Shown here: positions 57,334 to 64,000 of the stretch, piece by piece
Position numbering within the stretch: position 1 is the stretch's first letter
Layout of the letters: each line of letters starts with the position of its first letter
DNA from: DASVHS01 sp038244815
GTDB lineage: Bacteria; Acidobacteriota; Thermoanaerobaculia; Gp7-AA8
Direction: 5' to 3'
DNA length: 64,000 bases
NCBI GenBank assembly: GCA_038244815.1
Contig: JBBRTB010000012.1
Location: 67,729-131,728 of the forward strand
The notes under the pieces: model-generated
Database searches by the model: none
Told to the model about the DNA's origin: nothing
What the model saw: only the letters and a program-made list of their open reading frames with translations
Program-made: the position numbers and the translations under genes

Positions 57334-58002
57334 ATGAGAAAACTCATCGCATCCACGTTTGCGTCGCTCGACGGCATCATGCAAGCACCCGGCGGACCAG
57401 AAGAAGACCCCACTGGCGGTTTTGCCCTTGGCGGTTGGATGTTCGACTACGGGGACGAAGGCATGGACATCTCGGCAGCAGGTTTCGACGGCAAGGATCG
57501 CGAGCTGGTGCTCGGGCGCAGGACCTATGAGATATTCGAAGCGTACTGGCCTTATCAGCCGGATGACCACCCGATTGCGAAGACGCTCAATGCAGCGAAA
57601 AAGTATGTCGCTTCACGCACGTTGACGTCGCTGCACTGGAACAACTCGACCCTGCTCCACGGTGATGCCGTCCCGGCAATCATCGCTCTCAAGGCCCAAC
57701 CGGGCCCCGACCTGCAGATGATCGGCAGCGGCAATTTGATTCAAACACTCCAGGCCGCCTCACTGATCGACGAGTACAACGTGTGGACTTTCCCGGTAGT
57801 GCTCGGGCGGGGCAAGCGCCTCTTCACCGAGACCGCCAAGCCTTCGGCAATGCGGCTCGTTCGCTCTCAGGTTTCGGCCGGCGGCGTTGTGATGAGTACC
57901 TATGCACCAGGCGGCAATATCCAGCCCGGTTCGTTCGCGAGTGTCGAGCCGAGTGAGAAAGAGTTGGCCCGACGCAAAAAGATGGCGAATGAGATGTGGT
58001 GA
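57334..58002 (+). CDS. RibD C-terminal/dihydrofolate reductase-like protein, copy 2
   Basis: 222 residues, about 26 substitutions from copy 1 (49956-50624) and no indel. The same motifs are kept (LDGIMQAPGGPEEDP, VLGRRTYEIFEAYWP, MIGSGNLIQTLQAASLI, VVLGRGKRLFTE), so both copies look functional. The matched stretch extends from TTCAGGAG before the ATG through TTCATTCAAG after the stop. It follows the integrase relic and is the best candidate for a captured gene cassette in this window. Confidence 0.85.
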   Translation: MRKLIASTFASLDGIMQAPGGPEEDPTGGFALGGWMFDYGDEGMDISAAGFDGKDRELVLGRRTYEIFEAYWPYQPDDHPIAKTLNAAKKYVASRTLTSLHWNNSTLLHGDAVPAIIALKAQPGPDLQMIGSGNLIQTLQAASLIDEYNVWTFPVVLGRGKRLFTETAKPSAMRLVRSQVSAGGVVMSTYAPGGNIQPGSFASVEPSEKELARRKKMANEMW

Positions 58003-58019
58003 TGTGAAGAGGACGGTGT

Positions 58020-58100
58020 GCGCTAACCAATTCATTCAAGACTCGCGGCGCGTTCGAACTGACGCGGCCCGCTTCGTGGCCCGGCGCTTCCCCTGCAGCG
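58020..58100 (+). other. attC-like sequence after copy 2
   Basis: GCGCTAACCAATTCATTCAA, 18 bp after the stop, looks like an attC left arm (CTAAC then TTCATTCAAG). It continues with a GC-rich part containing CGGCCCGCTTCGTGGCCCGG, a hairpin-like segment. A 22-bp piece (58070-58091) recurs exactly at 62524-62545. The right arm is unclear; GTTAGAC, a perfect GTTRRRY heptamer, occurs only at 58498 after the next gene. Confidence 0.45.
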
Positions 58101-58164
58101 TACACTTCGCGTGCCCCGGCGTTTCTTCACCTGGAGGCACCGCGCCACGGAAGAAACTACGGGT

Positions 58165-58494
58165 ATGTCCATTCTTGATTGGTCCGATCCCGGCGAAATG
58201 GTCGGCCTGCTTGCCGAATACGTCCGTGACGAGTTGGGACAGGCACTCGAGGATCGGGAGCGGGCCGGCTTTCTGCGTGCGCTCTCTTCGGCCGTCGAGT
58301 CTTTGGCGTCGCACGCGGAGTTGCCGCCTCGGGAAACACTTGCTCGCCTCCGTGGCATCTACGCGTCGCAGCAGGCAGACTTTGCAGCAGACCAGGCTCT
58401 CGTACATGTCCATGACTGCATTCAGGAACTGGAGCGCATCGAGGCGCAGCTGCGGCCGCCGTCCGGCCAGCGCCCTGCTCGGCGGACCCGTTAG
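58165..58494 (+). CDS. Unknown 109-residue helical protein, cassette-sized
   Basis: MSILDWSDPGEMVGLLAEYV opens a mostly helical, acidic protein: DELGQALEDRERAGFLRALS, ETLARLRGIYASQQADFAAD, HDCIQELERIEAQLRPP. No motif or membrane segment; four to five helices are likely. An in-frame GTG at 58111 would add 18 Arg-rich residues and is less plausible. The stop is followed at once by TTAGTTAGTTAGAC, including an attC-type heptamer. Function unknown. Confidence 0.55.
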   Translation: MSILDWSDPGEMVGLLAEYVRDELGQALEDRERAGFLRALSSAVESLASHAELPPRETLARLRGIYASQQADFAADQALVHVHDCIQELERIEAQLRPPSGQRPARRTR

Positions 58495-58639
58495 TTAGTT
58501 AGACGGCGAGACGGCGACAATGGGCCGCCGACACTCCATGGCTTGACGACGGACGCCGGGTTCGAGCGACATCACCGCCACGAGCGACGGTTTCGGTGGA
58601 CTTCGCGACGGGAGATGGGTCGGCGATGGCCCTGGCGCG

Positions 58640-60100
58640 TGACGCCGCGTTCGAGCGAGTCGTACGCGTGGCCTTCGAGCAGGATGCCCGCTTCGTCGCG
58701 CACGGCGGTCAGAAGACGGACGGTGCCGCGCGTGTCGGCGGCGTATTCGAACGTGCCACGGCGTCGAGGCGGTGTGCATCGGGTCGAAGATCCTGGCGAG
58801 CTCTCCGCCCGCGTAGGCGAACCGCCACGCCTGTCCGTCGGGCAGCGTGATCTGCGTCAGCAGCGTCCCCGTGTACGTGAGCTGCACGGAGCGGCCTTCG
58901 ATGTCGATGATCGACGCGAGCTGTCCGCTCGTGTTGTACGTGCCGCTGATGGTGTTGCCCCAGCGGTCGGTGGTCGACGACCAGACGCCGCTCGCCGCGT
59001 CGAACGCCGTCACGCGGCCGTCGAGGTCTTTGACCTGCATCTGTCCGTTGACGAGTGCGATCGTTTCGCGCAGATCGCCGGGAGTCTGCGAGGTCCACGT
59101 CGTCGCGCCCGTCTGCCGGTACCACGCCTCGGACCCATCGGAGTGGAGCATGTACAGGTCGTTGTCGAAGGTGCCGACGGCGCGGAGGGATTGATTGAAG
59201 TTGTGCGTCCAGCCGCGCCCCATCGGCTCGTTGATCAATTGCTGGTTGCCAGCGAGCTCGCTGTGGTACTCGAGGCCGAAGGAGAGCGGCATCGGGTCCT
59301 GGGCGATCGAGAAGAGCGGCTGCGTCACGGTGACGTCGCCCGAGCCGGGGTGGATCGGTTCGCCGGGATCGTTCGGGAGCGACGGTCCGCCGCCGTGCGT
59401 CAGGTTGCACCAGGGGCAGTTGCGATCGGCCTGACACGCGGTGAGCGATGTGGTCGACGGCATGCCGACGTTTGACGGTGACGGTCTGCTGCGCGCCCGC
59501 GCATTCGTTGAGGACGCGGATCTGGTAGGTGCCGTTGCCGCAGAGCGGGAAGAGCGGGTTCCACTGTCCGTGCTCGAATACGGCCATCGTGTCCACGAGG
59601 ACGTTCGCGCCGTTGCCGTCGAGGATCTGCAGGCGGTCGAGGTGGTAGTCGTTGAAGACGATCGGCCACCCGGCGATGTTGCCGTCCGGCGAGAGCTGGC
59701 AGTAGTTGCCGGGGAAGTCGTACTCGACGTGGAAGTGGACTTTCAGTCCGTCCTTGTCCGTGACCATCTCGTACGAGGGCGTGCCGAGGATCGCCGGCTG
59801 GCGGCAGAAGCCCGCTTGCGATGTGCAGCCGGGACCGTCGCAGAATCCGCCGAACGAGCCCGGCACCGGCGGGCACGAGTAGGTGGTCGGGTATTGCACG
59901 CTGCGGTCGGAAAGCCTCGTCTGCCAGAGCAGGTTGGGATTGCCGCCCTGGCTCGTGCAGTTCTCGGCCGGCGAGACGGTCCCCGGCGCGCAGGGATACG
60001 TGCCGTACTGCGGCATGGGCCAGACCGCGAGGAGCGGCGCCGCGAGACAGAGCGACACGGCGACGACGAACGAGGAGACGACAAGCTGTTTCCGCGGCAT
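58640..60100 (-). pseudogene. Truncated, frameshifted RHS/YD-repeat protein N-terminus
   Basis: From ATG 60100 (GAGGGG site) the frame opens with a signal peptide (LVVSSFVVAVSLCLAAPLLA) and a Cys-rich exported domain (CTSQGGNPNLLWQ, FGGFCDGPGCTSQAGFC). Near 59470 one base is lost and the reading moves to another frame with the RHS-type start PIHPGSGDVTVTQPLFS, PMGRGWTHNFNQSL, SGTYNTSGQLASI and LPDGQAWRFAYAGGELARI. A second shift near 58750 is needed to reach TRGTVRLLTAVRDEAG and LEGHAYDSLERG. The repeats then end about 58640; the rest of a normally >1000-residue protein is missing. Once an exported polymorphic-toxin or wall protein. Confidence 0.75.
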
Positions 60101-60340
60101 GAATACCCCTCGCGCAGATCCGGAGGTCTTTTGTTCACTGAAGCTGTAAGGGTGGATTGCCTGAAGAATACAACTGGAGGGCGGACGGCGTAAAGCGACG
60201 CTGCGGTTTCTTCGTCACGGCGCACTCCCACTCGTTGGCGGGAACGGTTCGCACTACGTCACAAGACGCCCATGCCGCGCACCCTGGCGACCGTCTGGCT
60301 ACGCGATCACCGACGACCGCGAATTTGCGAGAGATCTCAC

Positions 60341-60531
60341 ATGTCGAAGGCGAAACGCACCGCGCTCGGCAAGCAGGCCGCGAACGTCGCGCATTGCATG
60401 TAAAGAACCCGAACGACTATAGCAACTGGACGAAGCAGGAGCTGATGGAGCGCGCCCGGGAGATCGATCTGCAGGGCCGCTCGAAGCTCGACCGCGACGC
60501 ACTGATCCGCACGCTGCATAAGGCGGCCTGA
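60341..60531 (+). pseudogene. Small Rho-N/SAP-like protein, split by a frameshift
   Basis: The start MSKAKRTALGKQAANVAHCM runs into a stop at 60401. In the next frame the sequence continues as KNPNDYSNWTKQELMERARE and IDLQGRSKLDRDALIRTLHK to the stop at 60531. The second part is like the Rho-N/SAP helix-extended loop-helix (WTKxELxxRAxExDxxGRSKLxxDxLI), a nucleic-acid-binding motif. One base lost near 60400 would join both parts into a ~63-residue protein. Either a pseudogene or an assembly error. Confidence 0.45.
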
Positions 60532-60564
60532 GGAGGGAATCCGTATCATTCGACGCGACCGCGG

Positions 60565-60690
60565 ATGACCACCTTCGGAGTGGGCCTGATCGGCCACGGA
60601 ATGGCAGGGCGCATGTTCCACGCGCCGCTGATCGAGTCCGTTCCCGGTCTCGAGCTTCGAATGATCGTGCAGCGCAGCGGCGATCCATCG
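60565..60690 (+). pseudogene. Gfo/Idh/MocA oxidoreductase, N-terminal fragment
   Basis: MTTFGVGLIGHGMAGRMFHA then PLIESVPGLELRMIVQRSG is the first beta-alpha-beta unit of a Gfo/Idh/MocA dehydrogenase, with GLIGHGMAG as the NAD-binding glycine motif. After ~42 residues similarity ends and another broken gene begins. The remaining ~300 residues are absent. Confidence 0.6.
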
Positions 60691-60710
60691 TCCGGGGTCC
60701 AGGGCGGTTC

Positions 60711-60908
60711 CCCTCGAAGTGTCCGCTCTATTCGTGCTCATCGGCGCGGAGCGCGTGGCCGGGACACGCTTCACCGCGGCCGCCATTTCTGTGCGAGACC
60801 ACCCGGCCGGGGGTCTTCACCGTCGGGGAGGGCGGCGTCGTGGTCAGCTCGGTCCATCAATATCTGGCCACCATTCGCGAGACGACAGCCCTGGATGCGC
60901 CGGATTGA
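60711..60908 (+). pseudogene. Thioredoxin reductase-like C-terminal fragment
   Basis: VPLEVSALFVLIGAER (60711-60758) resembles the loop before the FAD-binding end of thioredoxin reductase-like flavoproteins. After a gap and frame change, VFTVGEGGVVVSSVHQYLAT and IRETTALDAPD lead to a stop near 60908, recalling their GDVR..AVGEGSxxVxxVHxYL end with part deleted. It is fused to the Gfo/Idh/MocA piece, so a deletion joined two unrelated genes. Confidence 0.5.
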
Positions 60909-60934
60909 TCGATCGCCCGGCCCGGCCCGCGAGT

Positions 60935-62293
60935 TCAGCGCACCACGTCGAAGTGCGCCATCATCCCGGCGGCGTGGTGCTCCAGGATGTGACAGTGGTA
61001 CATCCATCCGCCGGGCCGGTCGTCCGGCATCCAGGCGATGCGGACGCTGCCGAATGCCGGCACGTTCAGGGTGTCCTCCCAGGAGAGAAAATCGGGCGGC
61101 TTGCCGTTTACCTCCAGCACCTGGAAGAAGAAGCCGTGCAGGTGGAAAGGATGATGAACAGGCGAGCGGTTGACCACGTCCCAGACCTGCAACTCCCCCA
61201 CCCGGACCGGTTCGGCGTGGTGATGCTGCTCGCGGTTGATGTTGAACTCGACGCCGTGCTTCAACCCCAGGCTGAATCCGAGGCGCACCTCACGATTCGG
61301 CGTGAGGGGCCCCGTCACCAGCGGCTCGATCTCCCGCAGGCGGTCCGGGATTCGCGTCCTCGAGGGCGCGGCGGCTCCCACCTGAACCGTGGCGAACAGC
61401 TCCGGCTTCCTGTGGCCTTTGAACGATCCCCGATTGAACGGCAGGGTCTCGACGCGGAGTGTTTCGCCCTCGGCGAACGGGCCGACGGCGATCTCGGCGC
61501 GATCCGCGACGGCGAGCAGCACTTCGCTGGCGGTCACCGGCGCGGGAATCAACCCGCCGTCGGTGCCGATGATCTTGAAAGGCCGACCGCCCACCGAGAA
61601 GAGCACATAACGCGCACTGGCCGCGTTCACGATGCGCCAGCGTTCGATCTGCCCCGCCGCCATCCGGATTTCGGGTTCCTGTTTGCCGTTGACCAGGCGG
61701 ATGCTCCCCTCGCGACCGTCATGGGACTCGATCCACCAGCCGGGCGGTTTGATCTGACCGTCCTTCTCCAGTTCGACATCGTCCAGCACCAGAATCCGAT
61801 CGGCATCGAACACCGGCTCGTCGGGCGCGCGTACGATGAGCGCGCCGTAGAGCCCGCGCTCCAGTTGCACCGTCTCGTTGAAGTGCGAGTGGTACCAGAA
61901 GGTGCCGGCATCCGGCAGGCGGAACCGGTAGGTGAAGGTCTCGCCCGGGCCTACCGGGCGCTGGACCATCTGCGTCCCGTCCATGGCCGCTGGAATCCTG
62001 AGCCCGTGCCAGTGCACCACGGTCGGTTCGGGAAGACGATTGGTGAGGCGGATCTCGAACACGTCTCCCACCGTGGCTTCGAGTGTGGGACCGGGGACCG
62101 TTCTATTGAAACCCCAGGCGCGGGTGGAGACCCCCGGCACGAATTCCCAGTCGATCTCGCCAGCCTCCATCTCGATCGCCACGACCTCGTGTCCCGGGTC
62201 GGGTTGCGCCGCGGCGCAGGCCTCGGCGTACGCGGCGGCGCGGTCCTCGCCAGTGGAAGACGAGGCATCGGTGTGGGAGCGGTGATCGGTCAT
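60935..62293 (-). CDS. Multicopper oxidase
   Basis: 452 residues from ATG 62293 (MTDHRSHTD). All four copper motifs are present: VVHWHGLRIP, TFWYHSHFNETVQ, VHHPFHLHGFFFQ and WMYHCHILEHHAAGMM, the last with Cys and Met for the type 1 copper. Three cupredoxin domains; middle domain ends around PFNRGSFKGHRKPELF. No signal peptide or Tat motif is evident at this start, so it may be cytosolic or the signal lies in the upstream frame (which reads Arg-rich SRRRC). Oxidises phenols or metal ions with oxygen. Intact among broken neighbours. Confidence 0.92.
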   Translation of the reverse strand: MTDHRSHTDASSSTGEDRAAAYAEACAAAQPDPGHEVVAIEMEAGEIDWEFVPGVSTRAWGFNRTVPGPTLEATVGDVFEIRLTNRLPEPTVVHWHGLRIPAAMDGTQMVQRPVGPGETFTYRFRLPDAGTFWYHSHFNETVQLERGLYGALIVRAPDEPVFDADRILVLDDVELEKDGQIKPPGWWIESHDGREGSIRLVNGKQEPEIRMAAGQIERWRIVNAASARYVLFSVGGRPFKIIGTDGGLIPAPVTASEVLLAVADRAEIAVGPFAEGETLRVETLPFNRGSFKGHRKPELFATVQVGAAAPSRTRIPDRLREIEPLVTGPLTPNREVRLGFSLGLKHGVEFNINREQHHHAEPVRVGELQVWDVVNRSPVHHPFHLHGFFFQVLEVNGKPPDFLSWEDTLNVPAFGSVRIAWMPDDRPGGWMYHCHILEHHAAGMMAHFDVVR

Positions 62294-62667
62294 GGATGCC
62301 TTGTATATGATTTCGCAACCACCATCAACATCACACCTGCGCCGGGAGAGATAGGCTCTCCTCGTCAATCACCGAGGAAAAGCTGTCCGACTACACAGCC
62401 ATCCCCGGGAAGAGAAAGTGACGAGGTAAGGACGATGTCTTTATCGTTTCGCACGTCATTCTCTCGAACAATCTCATTCGTGACGACCGCAGCCCAACTC
62501 CGCATAGCGGCTGATGCGCCGCTCGCTTCGTGGCCCGGCGCTTCCGCGCCTCGTGTCGCGGCGACGCATGCGCGCGGCGCTGTGCTCTTTCGGGCGGCGC
62601 GCTGCGGAATGCGTGCTTGTTGGACGGACCTACAGGAGCACGCTTGCAAGTACGACTGGAGGTACAC
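62294..62667. other. Intergenic region with repeat fragment
   Basis: No gene supported. It holds the 22-bp repeat copy at 62524-62545 (also at 58070) inside a GC-rich hairpin-prone stretch (about 62510-62600), and a strong ribosome binding site GGAGG just before the antitoxin gene. A diverged third version of the module (GCTCGCGATTGGCGCTTCC) lies after that gene near 62967. Confidence 0.5.
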
Positions 62668-62949
62668 GTGGGCAGACCGAAGTACGACAGAAACATTCGA
62701 CCGGTCTCCGAGTTTCGAGCAAACGCAGCGGAGATGATCGATCAGGTTCGCGAATCGGGAAGGCCGCTGATTCTCACGCAGCGAGGCCATTCAGCCGCAG
62801 TACTTCTCGACGTTGCGGCCTTCGAACAACTACTCGAAGAGATCGAGCTGTTGCGAGACGTTCGAACATCCGAGAAGCAAATTACGAAAGGCAAGGCAGT
62901 TTCCAATCGTGAAGCGAAAGCCGAGCTTCGCAGGCGTCTGGCGCGTTGA
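62668..62949 (+). CDS. Type II antitoxin, Phd/YefM family
   Basis: 93 residues from GTG 62668 with GGAGG 5 nt before it. RPVSEFRANAAEMIDQVRES and RPLILTQRGHSAAVLLDVAA, FEQLLEEIELLRDV are the YefM/Phd N-terminal DNA-binding fold; the C-terminus (KAVSNREAKAELRRRLAR) is the toxin-binding tail type. It would repress its own operon and neutralise a RelE/Doc-type toxin. No toxin gene follows: the next 130 bp are non-coding. Its flanks carry cassette-like repeats. Confidence 0.85.
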   Translation: MGRPKYDRNIRPVSEFRANAAEMIDQVRESGRPLILTQRGHSAAVLLDVAAFEQLLEEIELLRDVRTSEKQITKGKAVSNREAKAELRRRLAR

Positions 62950-63085
62950 GAATCATATGGTCGCCGCTCGCGATTGGCGCTTCCGAGCCTCGTGCTTCTC
63001 GAGTAGCATGTGACAGTGACGCTGGCACGGGGAACTGGCCGCGCAGCTCAGCGTGAGATCCGTTAGACGGACGAATGCAGTGAAC

Positions 63086-63374
63086 ATGAAGGGCGCAGCG
63101 AAGGTCATCGTGAAGCATGCCATCGCAGCCGCTGCGGTTATCGGAGGCGTCGTCGTTGCCATCACTGTTTTCTACTTCGCTCTCATCGCGTGGGCGATTC
63201 GAGGAGTTGCTCGCCAACTACAACATCGTCGAGGGCCGGTTGTGGCCCGTGGTACTGGCCACCGTCGTCGCCGCGCCGTTCGTCTGGGACGTGGGTGGCG
63301 CGAGCGAAGTGGTGTTGCACTTCACGCGCACGAGCGTAGACGGCGCAGCCGGCGAGCACGTGCGACCGCGATGA
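63086..63374 (+). pseudogene. Possible small membrane protein, frame broken
   Basis: MKGAAKVIVKHAIAAAAVIG with VVVAITVFYFALIAWAI forms one strong membrane helix. After about residue 40 the frame turns Arg-rich, while the frame one base over gives protein-like FEELLANYNIVEGRLWPVVL and ATVVAAPFVWDVGGASEVVL to a stop at 63374. One indel near 63200 would unite them as a two-helix protein. A GTTAGAC heptamer at 63062 lies just upstream. Family unknown. Confidence 0.35.
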
Positions 63375-63500
63375 GCCGCAGCGTGGCGCGCCGTTTGCCG
63401 CGTGCACTGTCGCTCACCTTTTCGCAAGCGCCTGCAAGCGGCGCGACACGCGCCCTGCTCGCGCGAGCTCGTGCTGCTGCGCGGGCGGTGGGTGGGCGGG

Positions 63501-63656
63501 CTATTGCGCAGGCGCGGTGCACGGTTTCAGCTGCTCGGCATCGATCTCAACTTCGAGGCGCCCAGACGAGTAGTTGAAGTCCTTCACGATTGCTTCGTAA
63601 CCGGCTTTCTCGATCCCCAGCTCGTGCTTGCCGGGCGTGACTGCCGAAAGTGTCGC
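63501..63656 (-). pseudogene. PEGA-like domain fragment
   Basis: The minus strand reads LSAVTPGKHELGIEKAGYEA then IVKDFNYSSGRLEVEIDAEQ and a stop at 63501. TPGKHELxIEKAGY is the core of the PEGA domain of surface proteins and kinases. Upstream the frame is not protein-like, so only the tail of a gene remains, ending at the palindrome and insertion sequence to its right. Confidence 0.45.
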
Positions 63657-63733
63657 GATTGTCTCGCTTCGCGGCGGCCGCTCAGTTTTTCGGCTCCTCG
63701 CTACTTCAGGTGGGTGACTTGACGGGGCAAAGT

Positions 63734-63860
63734 GGCCGTTCGACCGCCGCATGAATGGGATTGGGTGGAAGTGAATCGGGGTCAAGCCCTCCGCCACCCG
63801 ACCGGCTTGACTCCGATTCGCTTCCACCCGTGGGGCAGCTATGCGTCGGTCGAACGAGCC
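63734..63860. repeat. 127-bp imperfect palindrome before the ISL3 transposase
   Basis: The inner arms 63763-63788 and 63804-63829 match at 24 of 26 bases (GGGTGGAAGTGAATCGG versus its inverted copy) around a 15-nt loop. The outer arms also pair: GTTCGACCGCCGCAT (63738) with the inverse of ATGCGTCGGTCGAAC (63841). Total arm length is about 55 nt with mismatches. It may be the left terminus of the insertion sequence, a fossil end-to-end pair, or a long attC-type hairpin. Confidence 0.65.
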
Positions 63861-63893
63861 CGTCGCACGGTCCTGACGATTATCCTTGGTGGC

Positions 63894-64000
63894 ATGGACA
63901 GCAAAGAGCTCTTCGCCCTCGCCCTCGGATTGAGCAAGCCGTGGTACGTCAGCCTCAATGAACTCGATCCCGTCAAACGCCAGCTGGAGATCGGCATCGA
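63894..64000 (+). mobile_element. ISL3-family transposase, N-terminus, runs off the right edge
   Basis: MDSKELFALALGLSKPWYVS then LNELDPVKRQLEIGI (35 codons seen). ISL3 transposases begin this way (ELFxxALGLxxPWxVxxVxFDxxxxxLxIxI), followed in full genes by a zinc-finger and DDE domain beyond the window. No ribosome binding site is strong. The upstream 127-bp palindrome may be its end. Confidence 0.75.

Overview
This 64-kb window is GC-rich, densely coded DNA from a bacterial chromosome. The mix fits a soil or aquatic aerobe, possibly of the Acidobacteriota: a giant FG-GAP/DUF11 exported protein, a ba3-type oxidase, several large PAS hybrid histidine kinases, split LigD-type end-joining enzymes, and a REP-associated transposase. 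That placement is an inference from gene content; no marker gene here fixes the phylum. No tRNA, rRNA or CRISPR array was recognised.

Layout. 1-5 kb: a giant secreted repeat protein running off the left edge. 5-7.2 kb: a frameshifted hsdM and a short element with 20-bp inverted ends. 7.2-18 kb: mostly minus-strand redox and stress genes (a cytochrome b/molybdopterin fusion with a coupled cupin, two DUF488 proteins, a Rieske/FAD oxidoreductase, an AlkA-like glycosylase, AhpD-like, cupin, MscS, OsmC), a decayed gap gene and a 1-kb repeat-rich gap. 18-26 kb: a benzoate-CoA ligase-type enzyme beside a deleted hydrolase, a di-haem peroxidase-like cytochrome, an AI-2E-type permease and a cardiolipin synthase-like enzyme. 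26-38.5 kb: a signalling block of four hybrid kinases and a CheY-like protein, with redox and membrane genes between them. 38.5-44.4 kb: exported rubrerythrin, tetrahaem cytochrome c, a ba3-type oxidase operon with Sco, and citrate synthase, the last four steps of the run joined by overlapping stop/start codons. 44.35-45.41 kb: a REP-associated transposase element with inverted ends. 45.4-49.7 kb: a DNA ligase and LigD-type polymerase facing each other, a membrane protein and a GGDEF protein. 49.8-58.1 kb: two direct copies of a RibD/DHFR-like gene with related leaders, bracketing an OB-fold lipoprotein, an aldo/keto reductase and the ccsA-hemA-hemC-cobA operon. 56.6-64 kb: a gene graveyard holding an integron-integrase N-terminal relic, attC-like sequences, cassette-sized genes, broken RHS, Gfo/Idh/MocA and thioredoxin-reductase-like pieces, an intact multicopper oxidase, an orphan antitoxin, and the start of an ISL3-family transposase at the right edge.

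How it fits together. The metabolic core is respiration and haem: haem and sirohaem precursor synthesis, cytochrome c assembly (CcsA), ba3 oxidase with copper delivery (Sco), cytochromes c and citrate synthase. The accessory part is shaped by recombination: REP-like elements, tandem and direct repeats, and a probable integron remnant. Indels cluster in a few dispensable genes (hsdM, gap, hydrolase, RHS, small ORFs), while long essential genes are intact. This argues for true gene decay, although single-base assembly errors cannot be excluded for hsdM.
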